This document shows, one piece after another, positions 39,024 to 49,837 of a stretch of DNA of 52,905 nt (position 1 is its first letter; every line of letters starts with the position of its first letter). Made by a program: the position numbers and the translations under genes. Location: the NCBI GenBank assembly GCA_015487235.1, contig WFQC01000171.1, positions 1 through 52,905 on the forward strand. The letters run 5' to 3'. This DNA is from Alteromonadaceae bacterium (GTDB lineage Bacteria > Pseudomonadota > Gammaproteobacteria > Enterobacterales > Alteromonadaceae). The notes beneath the pieces are model-generated. The model saw only the letters and a list, made by a program, of their open reading frames with translations. It was not told where the DNA came from and ran no database searches.

Positions 39024-39049
39024 AAAAAAAGCCGCATAATGCGGCTTTT
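39024..39049 (-). terminator. Intrinsic terminator after gltA
   Basis: GCCGCA-TAA-TGCGGC stem. On the minus strand it is followed by a seven-T run (seven A at 39024-39030 on the plus strand), placing it as the gltA terminator. Confidence 0.85.
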
Positions 39050-39072
39050 AAATGATAACAATAAAAAATAAA

Positions 39073-40359
39073 TTATCTATTTTTCATCGGTACAAATTCA
39101 CGATTTACTTCACCCGTATATAACTGACGAGGACGACCAATTTTTTGGCCTGGTTGGCTTAACATTTCATCCCAGTGTGAAATCCAGCCAACGGTACGAG
39201 ACATGGCAAAAATAACGGTAAACATACTGGTTGGAATACCAATCGCTTTTAAGATAATGCCTGAGTAAAAATCGACGTTTGGATAAAGTTTTTTGCTAAC
39301 GAAATACTCATCTTCAAGTGCTATACGCTCAAGCTCCATTGCTACGTCTAATAATGGATCATTGATATTGAGTTCTTTTAATACTTCGTGGCAAGTTTCG
39401 CGCATTACGGTAGCACGAGGGTCAAAGTTTTTATAAACACGATGGCCAAAGCCCATTAAGCGGAATGGATCACTTTTATCTTTTGCTTTAGCTACATACT
39501 CAGGAATTCTGTCTACCGTGCCAATTTCTTCTAGCATGTTTAAACATGCTTCATTAGCGCCACCATGTGCTGGCCCCCAAAGAGAAGCAATACCCGCAGC
39601 AATACAAGCATAAGGGTTTGCGCCCGAAGAACCCGCTAAACGTACGGTTGAGGTTGAAGCATTTTGTTCATGATCGGCATGTAAAGTAAAAATACGATCC
39701 ATTGCTTTAGCAACAATAGGGTTTACTTTATATTCTTCAGCAGGAACAGAGAACATCATATGCAAGAAGTTTTCTGCATAATTTAATTCATTACGAGGGT
39801 AAACAAAAGGTTGACCAATACTGTATTTGTAAGCCATTGCTGCAATGGTTGGCATTTTTGCGATTAAGCGGTGTGCACTACGTATGCGTTGTTCAGGATC
39901 ATGAATATCTAGATCACTGTGATAAAAAGATGACATTGCCCCAACAACACCACATAACATTGCCATTGGGTGGGCATCAGGTAAGAAACCATGGAAAAAG
40001 TGAACTAATTTTTGATGTACCATCGTATGATTAGTAATAATTTGTGTAAACTCTTCATACTCAGCACTTGTTGGCGCTTTACCATTTAATAAAATATAGC
40101 AAACTTCTAAATAATCTGCTTTTTTTGCTAAGTCATCAATAGCATAACCTCGGTGCTGTAATATACCTTTGGCACCATCTATGAAGGTAATTGCAGATTC
40201 ACAAGACGATGTTGCCATAAAGCCAGGATCATGAGTGAAGTAGCCTGTACTGCCTAAAGTGCGTATATCGATTACATCGTTACCAGCAGTACCTGAAAGA
40301 ATAGGTAATTCAATTACCTCTTTCCCATCAATGCTAAGTGAGGCTTTAGATTCAGCCAT
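39073..40359 (-). CDS. gltA: Citrate synthase (type II)
   Basis: First enzyme of the TCA cycle, oxaloacetate plus acetyl-CoA to citrate; 428 residues, the size of NADH-sensitive gram-negative hexameric enzymes (E. coli 427). Catalytic-site segments are visible: [43 protein letters not shown] and [14 protein letters not shown], plus the C-terminal YSGI region carrying the catalytic Asp ([14 protein letters not shown]). It is transcribed away from sdhCDAB across a 404-bp divergent control region. Confidence 0.98.
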   Translation of the reverse strand: MAESKASLSIDGKEVIELPILSGTAGNDVIDIRTLGSTGYFTHDPGFMATSSCESAITFIDGAKGILQHRGYAIDDLAKKADYLEVCYILLNGKAPTSAEYEEFTQIITNHTMVHQKLVHFFHGFLPDAHPMAMLCGVVGAMSSFYHSDLDIHDPEQRIRSAHRLIAKMPTIAAMAYKYSIGQPFVYPRNELNYAENFLHMMFSVPAEEYKVNPIVAKAMDRIFTLHADHEQNASTSTVRLAGSSGANPYACIAAGIASLWGPAHGGANEACLNMLEEIGTVDRIPEYVAKAKDKSDPFRLMGFGHRVYKNFDPRATVMRETCHEVLKELNINDPLLDVAMELERIALEDEYFVSKKLYPNVDFYSGIILKAIGIPTSMFTVIFAMSRTVGWISHWDEMLSQPGQKIGRPRQLYTGEVNREFVPMKNR

Positions 40360-40569
40360 GTTTTTATTCCCCTATCGGTTTTCGCCTTAATTAAAATGAA
40401 ATTTTAATCAGGTTTTGTGAATATAAAATTAGACGCATTTTACTCTAAAATGCCCCTATAAAGTCAATTTAAATCTGTATTAGAATCGTGAATAGTGACT
40501 ATATGTAAAATTAACGGTTAAAAATTAGCCGCAACTACTTAAAATTGCAAGGAAATCGATAATCCGTAT

Positions 40570-40598
40570 TTGTAATTATTCTGTACGCTCTATATAAT
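40570..40598 (+). promoter_or_regulatory. Sigma-70 promoter upstream of sdhC
   Basis: TTGTAA (40570-40575), 17-bp spacer, TATAAT (40593-40598). It would give a leader of about 160 nt before sdhC. A second weaker -10 (TAAAAT, 40675-40680) lies directly against the FNR box. Confidence 0.55.
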
Positions 40599-40681
40599 CA
40601 AGAGGATTTATCCTTATAATTAGTGAGCGATACTGCTTTCTCATTATAAGCATAAATTCGTAGGGGGTTACTCTTAAAATA

Positions 40682-40695
40682 TTGATTTTGATCAA
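40682..40695. promoter_or_regulatory. FNR box upstream of sdhC
   Basis: TTGATTTTGATCAA matches TTGAT-N4-ATCAA exactly. It lies downstream of the 40570-40598 promoter and just after a second -10-like element, so bound FNR would be expected to repress. This agrees with the known anaerobic repression of sdh in E. coli. The deduced direction (repression) is inference from position. Confidence 0.75.
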
Positions 40696-40763
40696 TCGGA
40701 GTAGCAAAAAATAAAGTTGAAGACTAATATTTTTTAGATATTAGCGCTCTTTAGGCAACAATC

Positions 40764-41138
40764 GTGAAAAAACAACGTCCAGTAAACCTCGACCTGACTA
40801 CAATAAAAATGCACGCTGCAGCCAATGCCTCAATTTTACACCGTATATCAGGTGTAATAATGGTGTTTGCAATCGGCATATTATTGTGGACACTTTCTTT
40901 ATCTCTATCTTCTGCTGAAGGATTTGCTCAAATAAAAACATTATTTGATGGCTTTTTCTTCAAATTTATAATGTTAGGAATTATTTCTGCGCTGACTTAC
41001 CATTTACTTGGTGGTATTCGTCATTTAATGATGGATTTTGGCCACTTTGAAGAATTATCTTCAGGTAATGCTACGGCTAAGTTTATCGTTGCGCTTTGGT
41101 TGATTATTACAGTATTAGCGGGAGTTTGGTTATGGTAA
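40764..41138 (+). CDS. sdhC: Succinate dehydrogenase cytochrome b556 subunit
   Basis: A membrane anchor of 124 residues with three hydrophobic helices. The N-terminus KKQRPVNLDL and the segment HRISGVIMVFAIG are family-typical, and His in YHLLGGIRHLMMD supplies the haem ligand region. The start is GTG at 40764; ATG codons downstream would cut off the conserved RPVNLDL. It overlaps sdhD by 7 bp. Confidence 0.95.
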   Translation: MKKQRPVNLDLTTIKMHAAANASILHRISGVIMVFAIGILLWTLSLSLSSAEGFAQIKTLFDGFFFKFIMLGIISALTYHLLGGIRHLMMDFGHFEELSSGNATAKFIVALWLIITVLAGVWLW

Positions 41139-41479
41139 ATAATGCTGCAACTGTAGGCCGAAGTGGCGTACACGACTTTATTTTATTAAGAGCAAGTGCA
41201 GTAATTCTTGCTTTATATACTATCTTTATGGCGAGCTTCTTTGTTTCTGCGCCAGAAATTACCTATGAAATATGGCAAGCTTTCTTTGCTGATATGACAG
41301 TGAAAATATTTACGCTTGTCGCGTTAATTGCCTTGTTATTACACGCTTGGATTGGTGTTTGGCAAGTGCTATCAGATTATGTAAAACCTGCGTTATTACG
41401 CGGTAGTTTACAATTTATATTTACTGTTACCTTATTTGTGTATCTTGTAGCAGGCTTTTTAATTGTGTGGGGTGTATAA
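41132..41479 (+). CDS. sdhD: Succinate dehydrogenase hydrophobic anchor subunit
   Basis: Membrane anchor, 115 residues, identical in length to E. coli SdhD. The start at 41132 (ATGGTAAATAAT) lies inside the end of sdhC and gives the family N-terminus VNNAATVGRSGVHDFILLRASA. An upstream in-frame start would extend over sdhC and is rejected. Three hydrophobic helices; HAWIGVWQVLSDYVKP carries the haem/quinone region. Its stop abuts the sdhA start. Confidence 0.95.
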   Translation: MVNNAATVGRSGVHDFILLRASAVILALYTIFMASFFVSAPEITYEIWQAFFADMTVKIFTLVALIALLLHAWIGVWQVLSDYVKPALLRGSLQFIFTVTLFVYLVAGFLIVWGV

Positions 41480-43246
41480 GTGAACGTTCCAGTAAGAGAA
41501 TTTGACGCCATTGTTATTGGCGCAGGTGGTGCGGGTATGCGCGCTGCACTAGCAATTTCAGAATCAGGCCAATCATGTGCTTTGATTTCTAAAGTATTTC
41601 CAACTCGTTCTCACACAGTATCTGCACAAGGTGGTATTACCGTTGCCTTAGGTAATGCGCACGAAGATCATTGGGAACAACATATGTACGATACCGTTAA
41701 GGGCTCTGATTATATCGGAGACCAAGATGCTATTGAATATATGTGTAAAGAAGGCCCTGATGCCGTTATAGAATTAGAAAAAATGGGCTTACCATTTTCT
41801 CGTTTTGAAAACGGTAAAGTTTATCAGCGTCCTTTTGGTGGTCAGTCTAAAAATTTTGGTGGTGAACAAGCCGCACGTACAGCGGCAGCAGCAGACCGAA
41901 CAGGTCATGCTTTATTGCATTGTTTATATCAGCAAAATGTAAAAAATGAAACCAATGTGTTTAGTGAATGGTATGCGCTTGATTTAGTTAAAAACAGTGA
42001 TGGCGGTGTTGTTGGTGCTACGGCTATTTGTATTGAAACTGGTGAGGTTGTTTACTTTAAAGCACGTGCTACTGTTTTAGCAACCGGTGGAGCAGGGCGA
42101 ATTTTTGCTTCGACAACCAATGCACATATTAACACTGGTGATGGTGTTGGTATGACAATACGCGCTGGTTTCCAAATGCAAGATATGGAAATGTGGCAAT
42201 TCCATCCAACAGGTATTGCGGGTGCTGGTGTACTGGTAACTGAAGGTTGTCGTGGTGAAGGTGGTTACTTACTGAACAAAGACGGTGAACGCTTCATGGA
42301 ACGTTATGCACCGAACGCTAAAGATTTAGCGGGTCGTGATGTGGTTGCACGTTCAATGATGACTGAAATTCGTGAAGGGCGTGGTTGTGATGGTCCTTGG
42401 GGTCCACACATTAAATTAAAACTTGATCACTTAGGTCGTGAAACGTTAAATCAACGTTTACCCGGTGTTTGTGATTTATCGAAAACATTCGCCCATGTTG
42501 ACCCTGCTGAAGAGCCTATTCCTGTTATTCCTACTTGTCATTATCAAATGGGTGGTGTACCAACCAATGTACATGGTCAAGCTCTAACGGTTGATAAAGA
42601 TGGTAATGATAAGATTATTGATGGCTTATTTGCTGTTGGCGAAATTGCTTGTGTTTCAGTACATGGTGCTAACCGTTTAGGTGGTAACTCATTGCTTGAT
42701 TTAGTGGTATTTGGTCGTGCTGCTGGTAAATTCTTAGGTGAATACTTGGCCGATACTCAATTTGGCAAAGAAGCATCTGACTCAGACTTAGAAGCCAGTT
42801 TAACTCGCTTAAATCGCTGGGAAAGCTCATCAAAAGGTGAAGATCCAGTGCAAATTCGCAAAGACCTACAACAATGTATGCAGATGAACTTTTCTGTATT
42901 CCGTGAAGGTGAAGCGATGGCTGAAGGGATGAAAGAACTTACCGAAATTCGTGAACGTTTACAACATGCGCGTTTAGATGACAAATCTTCAGAATTTAAT
43001 ACGCAGCGTATTGAATGTTTAGAATTAGACAACTTAATGGAAACCGCTTTTTGCTCTGCAAAAGCAGCCAATTTCCGTACTGAAAGTCGTGGTGCTCATG
43101 CTCGTCAAGATTTTCCTGAACGTGATGATGAAAATTGGTTATGTCATTCGATTTATTCACCTGATACGGAAGATATGTCGAAGCGTCCAGTTAATATGAA
43201 ACCAGTTCATCGTGAAGCTTTCCCACCGAAAGCGCGTGTTTACTAA
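41480..43246 (+). CDS. sdhA: Succinate dehydrogenase flavoprotein subunit
   Basis: The succinate-oxidising subunit with covalent FAD, 588 residues, the same as E. coli. FAD-binding [15 protein letters not shown] near residue 13; the flavinylated His is in [10 protein letters not shown] (about residue 45). Substrate-site segments [21 protein letters not shown] and [13 protein letters not shown] are intact. The start is GTG at 41480 immediately after the sdhD stop, so translation is coupled. Confidence 0.98.
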   Translation: MNVPVREFDAIVIGAGGAGMRAALAISESGQSCALISKVFPTRSHTVSAQGGITVALGNAHEDHWEQHMYDTVKGSDYIGDQDAIEYMCKEGPDAVIELEKMGLPFSRFENGKVYQRPFGGQSKNFGGEQAARTAAAADRTGHALLHCLYQQNVKNETNVFSEWYALDLVKNSDGGVVGATAICIETGEVVYFKARATVLATGGAGRIFASTTNAHINTGDGVGMTIRAGFQMQDMEMWQFHPTGIAGAGVLVTEGCRGEGGYLLNKDGERFMERYAPNAKDLAGRDVVARSMMTEIREGRGCDGPWGPHIKLKLDHLGRETLNQRLPGVCDLSKTFAHVDPAEEPIPVIPTCHYQMGGVPTNVHGQALTVDKDGNDKIIDGLFAVGEIACVSVHGANRLGGNSLLDLVVFGRAAGKFLGEYLADTQFGKEASDSDLEASLTRLNRWESSSKGEDPVQIRKDLQQCMQMNFSVFREGEAMAEGMKELTEIRERLQHARLDDKSSEFNTQRIECLELDNLMETAFCSAKAANFRTESRGAHARQDFPERDDENWLCHSIYSPDTEDMSKRPVNMKPVHREAFPPKARVY

Positions 43247-43258
43247 GGAGCATTTGAG

Positions 43259-43969
43259 ATGAAACAAGTTTTTTCAATCTATCGTTATAACCCTGATGTC
43301 GATAATGCACCTTATATGAAAGAGTATGAGCTCGAGATTCCTGATGGCTCAGACATGATGGTGTTAGATGCATTAATTTTGTTGAAAGAGCAAGATCCTA
43401 CCTTATCATTTAGACGTTCATGTCGAGAAGGGGTTTGTGGTAGTGATGGCTTAAACATGAATGGTAAAAACGGTTTAGCTTGTATTACCCCGTTATCTGA
43501 GCTAAAAGCGAGCAAAATAGTACTTCGCCCGTTACCAGGTTTGCCAGTTGTGCGTGATTTAATTATTGATATGTCACAATTTTATCAGCAATATGAAAAA
43601 ATTAAGCCATACTTGATTAACAACAGCAAAGAACAGCCTGCGCGTGAATACTTACAATCGCCAGAGGAACGTGAAAAGTTAGATGGCTTATACGAATGTA
43701 TTTTATGTGCTTGTTGTTCAACGTCTTGCCCATCATTTTGGTGGAATCCAGACAAATTTATAGGCCCTGCGGGCTTATTGCACGCGTATCGCTTTTTAGC
43801 TGATACCCGTGATACGGCAACAGAAGAGCGTTTAGAAGGTTTACAAGATGCTTATAGCGTATTTCGTTGTCATGGCATTATGAACTGTGTTGATGTTTGT
43901 CCAAAAGGATTAAATCCAACGAAAGCCATAGGTCATATTAAATCAATGCTATTATCACGAGCAGTGTAG
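43259..43969 (+). CDS. sdhB: Succinate dehydrogenase iron-sulfur subunit
   Basis: 236 residues with the three Fe-S clusters: [2Fe-2S] in CREGVCGSDGLNMNGKNGLAC, [4Fe-4S] in CILCACCSTSC, and [3Fe-4S] in CHGIMNCVDVCPKG. TAAGGAGCATTTGAG precedes the ATG. The stop codon lies inside the first copy of an 8-bp tandem repeat. Confidence 0.98.
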   Translation: MKQVFSIYRYNPDVDNAPYMKEYELEIPDGSDMMVLDALILLKEQDPTLSFRRSCREGVCGSDGLNMNGKNGLACITPLSELKASKIVLRPLPGLPVVRDLIIDMSQFYQQYEKIKPYLINNSKEQPAREYLQSPEEREKLDGLYECILCACCSTSCPSFWWNPDKFIGPAGLLHAYRFLADTRDTATEERLEGLQDAYSVFRCHGIMNCVDVCPKGLNPTKAIGHIKSMLLSRAV

Positions 43970-43988
43970 TACTGTAGTACTGTAGTAC
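43965..43988. repeat. Three tandem copies of TGTAGTAC
   Basis: Three perfect 8-bp copies run from 43965; the first contains the sdhB stop codon (TAG, 43967-43969). A fourth isolated copy lies about 70 bp further on (in GAAGTATGTAGTACTTT). Since the stop is in copy one, copy-number change would not alter SdhB. Confidence 0.8.
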
Positions 43989-44010
43989 GGTAATAGTGCT
44001 ATTTAAAGTA

Positions 44011-44038
44011 AGCAGAGTAAAAAATAATTTACTCTGCT
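44011..44038 (+). other. Hairpin in the sdhB-sucA gap
   Basis: AGCAGAGTAAA-AAATAA-TTTACTCTGCT, an 11-bp perfect stem with no T-run after it. It probably stabilises or marks processing of the sdh-suc transcript rather than terminating it. The rest of the 219-bp gap shows no gene. Confidence 0.55.
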
Positions 44039-44188
44039 ATTGATTTAACTACGAAGTATGTAGTACTTTAGGTGTTTTTAAAATATGGGTAATTATTTAT
44101 CTTAACTAAATTTTTATGCAAACGTAGAAAAGGTTAAGTTTTAATTACATTTGTTTTTGTTGCTTTTACCCTAGTAAAGGAACTAGCA

Positions 44189-47008
44189 ATGCCAGAAGGT
44201 GTAATGAAGGCTTGGTTAGAGTCTTCCCATTTGAGTGGTCAAAATGCCACTTATATTGAAGAACTATACGAATTATATTTAGAAAACTCTCAGGCCGTTT
44301 CGCAAGAATGGCGTGAATTTTTTCAATCTCTCCCCAAACTCGAAGGTACTGATGTTGAATATCGACATTCAGTTATTCGCGATGAATTCAAAACACTAGC
44401 AAAACAACCGGCAAAACAAATTGTTGTTTCTGGTAGTGGAGACAATAAGCAAGTTAAAGTATTGCAGCTTATTAATGCTTATCGCTTTCGCGGTCATCAA
44501 AATGCACGTTTAGATCCATTAGGTTTATGGAAACGTGATCAAGTGCGAGACTTACAACTCTCACATCATGATTTATCTGAAAATGACTTCGATAAAGAGT
44601 TTAATGTTGGTTCTTTTGCCGTAGCACAAGAAACCATGAAGCTGGGTGATTTATACAAGGCACTAAAAACCACTTACTGTGGTGCTATTGGTGCTGAATA
44701 TATGCATATTACCTCGACGGATGAAAAACGTTGGTTACAACAGCGTTTAGAGTCGATTCAATCAACACCTAGTTATCAAAAAGCTGAAAAAGTTGAAATA
44801 TTAAAAGGCTTGATTGCTGCTGATGGTATTGAAAAATACCTTGGCGCAAAATTTCCAGGTGCAAAACGTTTTTCTTTAGAAGGTGGTGATAGCTTAATTC
44901 CTATGTTAAAGGAATTAATTACGCGAGCAGGTACTCACGGTACTAAGGAAGTCGTTATTGGCATGGCTCACCGAGGCCGCTTAAATGTTCTTGTCAATGT
45001 GATGGGGAAAAACCCCGCTAAATTATTTGATGAATTTAGTGGTAAGCATGATGATTTATTAGGCTCTGGTGATGTGAAATACCATCAAGGCTACTCATCT
45101 GACTTTATGACGCCAGGAGGAAATGTTCACCTAGCGTTAGCCTTTAACCCATCACATTTAGAAATTGTTAATCCTGTTGTTATTGGCTCTGTACGAGCGC
45201 GTTTAGATCGACGTCAATGTACTGAAGGTGATTTGGTCTTACCAATAACCATTCATGGCGACTCAGCTATAACAGGGCAAGGGGTTGTACAAGAAACCTT
45301 TAACATGTCACAAGTTCGGGCTTTTAAAGTAGGTGGCACGGTACGCATAGTGGTTAATAACCAAGTAGGCTTTACCACATCAAACCCACAAGATACACGT
45401 AGTGGTGAATACTGTACTGATATTGCTAAAATGGTACAAGCACCTATTTTACATGTTAATGCCGATGATCCCGAAGCGGTTATTTTAGCAACACAAATTG
45501 CACTTGATTATCGTAATGAATTTAAACGTGATGTCGTGATCGACTTAGTTTGTTATCGCCGTCATGGTCATAATGAAGCAGATGAGCCGAGTGCAACTCA
45601 ACCTTTAATGTATAAGGTTGTTAAAAAGCATCCTGTACCTCGTCAAATATATGCCGATAAATTAATTGCTGAAGGTAATTTAAGTAATGATGAAGTCGCT
45701 AAGCTTGTTGCGACCTATCGAAAATTACTTGATGAAGGGCAATGTACTGTTGAACAATGGCGTCCAATGACTGAACATTCTGTTGATTGGAGCCCGTATA
45801 TTGGTCACAACTGGGATGATGATTACGACAAAGTAATGCCGCTTGAGGAATTAAAGTCTTTAGCAGAAAAAATTAGCCAATACCCTGAAGGCTTTCCATT
45901 GCAGTCAAGAGTCAAGAAAATTTACGATGATCGTAAAAAAATGGCGAGTGGAGAAAAGCTACTTGATTGGGGTATGGCTGAAAACTTAGCTTATGCTGCT
46001 ATTGTTAATTTAGGGCGACGAGTACGTATTACTGGCCAAGATGCAGGGCGTGGTACCTTTTTCCATCGTCATGCTGTTTTGCATAACCAGGAAGATGACA
46101 GTACTTATTTACCGTTAAAAAATATTAAAGCAGACCAAGGTCCTTTCGATATTTATGATTCAGTACTTTCGGAAGTTTCTGTACTGGCTTTTGAATATGG
46201 TTATACCACAGCAGAACCTTCAGGGTTAACCATTTGGGAAGCTCAATTTGGTGATTTTGCTAACTGTGCACAAGTGGTTTTTGATCAATTTATTAGCTCG
46301 GGTGAACAAAAGTGGGGGCGTTTATGCGGTATTACGGTATTGCTTCCTCATGGTTATGAAGGACAAGGGCCAGAGCATTCGTCAGCAAGGTTAGAACGCT
46401 ATTTACAGCTTTGTGCGGATCATAATATGCAGGTTTGTATTCCATCAACACCTGCACAAGTGTTTAATATGCTAAGACGCCAAGTTATTCGTCCGATGCG
46501 TAGACCACTGATTGTAATGTCGCCTAAATCATTATTACGTCATCCTTTAGCGGTTTCTTCACTTGAAGAATTAGCCAGTGGTGTTTATCAAAACGTTATT
46601 GGTGAAATTGATGATAATATCAAACCCGAAAATGTTGAACGTGTCGTATTTTGTAGTGGTAAGGTTTACTATGAATTACTCGAGCAACGCCGTAAGAATG
46701 AGCAAGACAATATTGCATTAATTCGCATTGAACAATTATATCCGTTCCCTGAACAAGAGCTTTTAAACGTGTTAAAAGATTATCAACACGTTAAAGAATT
46801 TGTTTGGTGTCAAGAAGAACCACAAAATCAGGGAGCTTGGTATTGCTCTCAGCATCATTTTAGAAATGCAATACCTAAAGGTACCTATTTGACATATGCT
46901 GGCCGTAAGGCTTCAGCAGCGCCTGCTGTTGGTTATATGTCTATCCATGTTAAAGAACAGCAAGCGCTTATCACTGATGCGCTAACTGTTGAATCTACCA
47001 GTTTGTGA
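44189..47008 (+). CDS. sucA: 2-oxoglutarate dehydrogenase E1 component
   Basis: Thiamine-diphosphate decarboxylase of the 2-oxoglutarate dehydrogenase complex, 939 residues (E. coli 933). The N-terminus MPEGVMKAWLESSHLSGQNATYIEELYELY matches the E2-binding segment of the family. IGMAHRGRLNVLVNVMGKNP, the ThDP-site region with GDSAITGQGVVQET and RRHGHNEADEPSATQP, and HGYEGQGPEHSSAR follow. The ATG at 44189 has AAAGGAACTAGCA upstream. It is followed by sucB after 14 bp. Confidence 0.98.
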   Translation: MPEGVMKAWLESSHLSGQNATYIEELYELYLENSQAVSQEWREFFQSLPKLEGTDVEYRHSVIRDEFKTLAKQPAKQIVVSGSGDNKQVKVLQLINAYRFRGHQNARLDPLGLWKRDQVRDLQLSHHDLSENDFDKEFNVGSFAVAQETMKLGDLYKALKTTYCGAIGAEYMHITSTDEKRWLQQRLESIQSTPSYQKAEKVEILKGLIAADGIEKYLGAKFPGAKRFSLEGGDSLIPMLKELITRAGTHGTKEVVIGMAHRGRLNVLVNVMGKNPAKLFDEFSGKHDDLLGSGDVKYHQGYSSDFMTPGGNVHLALAFNPSHLEIVNPVVIGSVRARLDRRQCTEGDLVLPITIHGDSAITGQGVVQETFNMSQVRAFKVGGTVRIVVNNQVGFTTSNPQDTRSGEYCTDIAKMVQAPILHVNADDPEAVILATQIALDYRNEFKRDVVIDLVCYRRHGHNEADEPSATQPLMYKVVKKHPVPRQIYADKLIAEGNLSNDEVAKLVATYRKLLDEGQCTVEQWRPMTEHSVDWSPYIGHNWDDDYDKVMPLEELKSLAEKISQYPEGFPLQSRVKKIYDDRKKMASGEKLLDWGMAENLAYAAIVNLGRRVRITGQDAGRGTFFHRHAVLHNQEDDSTYLPLKNIKADQGPFDIYDSVLSEVSVLAFEYGYTTAEPSGLTIWEAQFGDFANCAQVVFDQFISSGEQKWGRLCGITVLLPHGYEGQGPEHSSARLERYLQLCADHNMQVCIPSTPAQVFNMLRRQVIRPMRRPLIVMSPKSLLRHPLAVSSLEELASGVYQNVIGEIDDNIKPENVERVVFCSGKVYYELLEQRRKNEQDNIALIRIEQLYPFPEQELLNVLKDYQHVKEFVWCQEEPQNQGAWYCSQHHFRNAIPKGTYLTYAGRKASAAPAVGYMSIHVKEQQALITDALTVESTSL

Positions 47009-47022
47009 GTAAGGAATAAGTA

Positions 47023-48519
47023 ATGACAACCGAAATTAAGGTTCCCGTTTTACCCGAATCAGTTGCTGATGCAACGGTTGCTACTTGGCATGTTCAAGTA
47101 GGAGATAAAGTGACACGAGATCAAAATCTTGTTGATATTGAAACAGATAAAGTTGTTCTTGAAGTGGTAGCAACCGAAGATGGTGTGATCACTGAAATTA
47201 AAGAAGGTGAGGGTGCAACCGTATTAGGCGAACAAGTGATTGCTATTTTAGATGAAGCGAGTGCTTCTGCTGATGAAGCAACAACTGCAGCTGCAACCAG
47301 CACAGCAGAAACAAATATTGCAGCAAAAGTTATTGATATAGTTGTACCTGTTTTACCTGAATCTGTTGCCGATGCCACGGTGGCTTCTTGGCATGTTGCA
47401 GAAGGTGATACTGTCACTCGTGATCAGAACCTTGTTGATATTGAAACGGATAAAGTGGTACTTGAAGTTGTTGCCCAAGATGACGGTGTTATCGGCAAAA
47501 TATTACATGGTGAAGGCGACACTGTTTTAGGTGATCAAAAAATTGGTGAACTTCATGTTGGCGCTAGTGCAGCTCCAGCGACTGTACAGGCTGAAACAAA
47601 CCCTGAAAGTGGTGATGAAATTGCTAGCCCTTCAGTGCGTCGCTTAATGACTGAACATGGTCTTTCAGCGAGTGATGTGAAAGGTACAGGTAAAGGCGGT
47701 CGTATTTCTAAAGAAGATGTTGAAGCCGCATTAGCGAGTAAAGCCTCAGCAAAAGCTACGCCAGCACAAGCAAGTGCTGCTTCAGCAAGCACGGCTCCAG
47801 CTTCTCAGTCATTAGGGCATCGTACTCAAAAACGTGTTCCTATGACACGTTTACGTAAAACGATTGCTAACCGTTTATTAGAAGCAAAAAATGCTACGGC
47901 TATGTTGACCACGTTCAATGAAGTTAACATGAAGCCTATAATGGACTTGCGCAAACAATATAAAGACCTCTTTGAGAAAACTCATGATGCGCGTTTAGGT
48001 TTTATGTCTTTTTACGTTAAAGCCGTTGTTGAAGCACTTAAACGTTTTCCTGCGGTAAATGCGTCTATTGATGGAGATGATATTGTTTATCACAACTTCT
48101 TTGATGTCTCTATCGCAGTTTCAACGCCACGAGGTTTAGTAACACCAGTATTACGTGATGCTGATCAACTAAGCATGGCAGGAATTGAAAAAGGCATACG
48201 TGAATTAGCCATTAAAGGACGTGATGGTAAGTTAACTATTGATGAAATGACTGGTGGTAATTTCACTATTACCAACGGTGGTGTTTTTGGTTCGCTACTA
48301 TCAACACCTATTCTCAACTTACCTCAAGCGGCTATTTTAGGTATGCATAAAATTCAAGATAGACCTATGGCTGTTAATGGTAAAGTAGAAATTTTACCTA
48401 TGATGTACTTAGCGCTATCTTATGATCATCGCCTAATTGATGGTAAAGAATCGGTTGGTTTCTTAGTAACAATTAAAGAGTTACTTGAAGATCCAGCTCG
48501 ATTATTGTTAGACGTATAA
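47023..48519 (+). CDS. sucB: Dihydrolipoyl succinyltransferase (E2) with two lipoyl domains
   Basis: The E2 core of 2-oxoglutarate dehydrogenase, 498 residues against 405 in E. coli. The excess is a second lipoyl domain: domain 1 (about 4-77, lipoyl Lys43) and domain 2 (about 105-178, lipoyl Lys144), each with the [11 protein letters not shown] motif. An Ala/Thr/Glu-rich linker joins them. The peripheral subunit-binding domain (about 197-235, [36 protein letters not shown]) and the catalytic domain with [10 protein letters not shown] near the C-terminus are standard. The two lipoyl segments differ mostly at synonymous sites, so this is an old maintained duplication. Confidence 0.96.
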   Translation: MTTEIKVPVLPESVADATVATWHVQVGDKVTRDQNLVDIETDKVVLEVVATEDGVITEIKEGEGATVLGEQVIAILDEASASADEATTAAATSTAETNIAAKVIDIVVPVLPESVADATVASWHVAEGDTVTRDQNLVDIETDKVVLEVVAQDDGVIGKILHGEGDTVLGDQKIGELHVGASAAPATVQAETNPESGDEIASPSVRRLMTEHGLSASDVKGTGKGGRISKEDVEAALASKASAKATPAQASAASASTAPASQSLGHRTQKRVPMTRLRKTIANRLLEAKNATAMLTTFNEVNMKPIMDLRKQYKDLFEKTHDARLGFMSFYVKAVVEALKRFPAVNASIDGDDIVYHNFFDVSIAVSTPRGLVTPVLRDADQLSMAGIEKGIRELAIKGRDGKLTIDEMTGGNFTITNGGVFGSLLSTPILNLPQAAILGMHKIQDRPMAVNGKVEILPMMYLALSYDHRLIDGKESVGFLVTIKELLEDPARLLLDV

Positions 48520-48670
48520 ATTAGCAACATCGACTATAGTATTAGCTCTTTAGGCTACCGTCTTTAGGGCTTTTATATTATACTCAAGCCACTTTTTTCA
48601 CTGGTAATTGCTTGTTTAAAACATTTAACAAACAGTTACCATTTTATTTACAGATAAATGGAAACATACC

Positions 48671-49837
48671 ATGAATTTGCATGAATATCAGGCGAAGCAA
48701 TTATTCGCTGAATATGGTTTACCAGTTTCTGAAGGTTTCGCTTGCGATACTCCTCAAGAAGCTGCAGAAGCTGCTGATAAAATCGGCGGCAACATGTGGG
48801 TTGTTAAAACTCAAGTCCACGCAGGTGGTCGCGGTAAAGCAGGCGGCGTTAAATTAGTAAAAAGCAAAGAAGAAATTAGAGAATTTGCTCAAAATTGGTT
48901 AGGTAAAAACTTAGTTACTTATCAAACTGATGAAAAAGGCCAGCCGGTTTCTAAAATTTTAGTTGAAAGCTGTACCGATATTGCTGACGAATTATACTTA
49001 GGTGCTGTAGTTGACCGCGGTACTCGTCGTATCGTGTTTATGGCATCAACCGAAGGTGGTGTTGAAATAGAGAAAGTTGCAGAAGAAACCCCTGAGTTAA
49101 TTCATAAGGCAGCAATTGACCCTTTAACAGGCCCTCAGCCTTACCAAGCTCGTGAGTTAGGCTTTAAATTAGGGTTAAACCCTGTGCAAATGAAGCAATT
49201 TGTTAAGATCTTTATGGGTCTTGCAAAAATGTTTGAAGACTTTGACTTTGCCTTGTTAGAAATCAATCCGCTTGTTATTACAGACGAAGGCAACCTTCAC
49301 TGTTTAGATGGTAAAATTGGTGTTGATGGCAATGCATTATATCGTCAACCTAAAATTCGTGAAATGCACGATCCATCTCAAGAAGATGAGCGTGAAGCAC
49401 ATGCAGCTCAATGGGAACTAAACTATGTTGCGCTTGATGGTAACGTGGGTTGTATGGTTAACGGTGCAGGCTTGGCAATGGGCACTATGGATATTGTTAA
49501 CTTACATGGCGGTAAACCTGCTAACTTCCTTGATGTTGGTGGTGGAGCGACTAAAGAGCGTGTTGCTGAAGCCTTTAAAATTATCTTATCAGACGATAAT
49601 GTTAAAGCTGTATTAGTAAATATTTTTGGTGGTATTGTACGTTGTGACATGATCGCCGAAGGTATTATTGGTGCCGTTAAAGAAGTGGGTGTGCAAGTCC
49701 CTGTTGTTGTACGTCTTGAAGGTACAAATGCCGAGTTAGGTCGTGAAGTTTTAGCAAATTCTGACGTGGATATTATCGCCGCAGAATCATTAACAGATGC
49801 TGCTAAGAAAGTTGTTGCTGCAGCGGAGGGCAAATAA
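48671..49837 (+). CDS. sucC: Succinyl-CoA synthetase, beta subunit
   Basis: ATP-grasp subunit of 388 residues, the E. coli length. [19 protein letters not shown], the nucleotide site [18 protein letters not shown] and the C-terminal domain with [13 protein letters not shown] are intact. It makes ATP or GTP from succinyl-CoA together with SucD. The 151-bp gap after sucB has a possible promoter (TATTAT near 48577) but nothing decisive. It overlaps sucD by one base. Confidence 0.98.
   Translation: MNLHEYQAKQLFAEYGLPVSEGFACDTPQEAAEAADKIGGNMWVVKTQVHAGGRGKAGGVKLVKSKEEIREFAQNWLGKNLVTYQTDEKGQPVSKILVESCTDIADELYLGAVVDRGTRRIVFMASTEGGVEIEKVAEETPELIHKAAIDPLTGPQPYQARELGFKLGLNPVQMKQFVKIFMGLAKMFEDFDFALLEINPLVITDEGNLHCLDGKIGVDGNALYRQPKIREMHDPSQEDEREAHAAQWELNYVALDGNVGCMVNGAGLAMGTMDIVNLHGGKPANFLDVGGGATKERVAEAFKIILSDDNVKAVLVNIFGGIVRCDMIAEGIIGAVKEVGVQVPVVVRLEGTNAELGREVLANSDVDIIAAESLTDAAKKVVAAAEGK

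Larger units (their letters stand above)
40360..40763. promoter_or_regulatory. Divergent gltA / sdhC control region
   Basis: 404 bp with no gene. On the minus strand a gltA promoter may be TTGACT (plus-strand AGTCAA, 40462-40467) with TAAAAT (40437-40442), but the spacer is 19 bp, so confidence is low. On the plus strand there is a good sdhC promoter at 40570-40598 and an FNR box at 40682-40695, listed separately. Confidence 0.6.
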
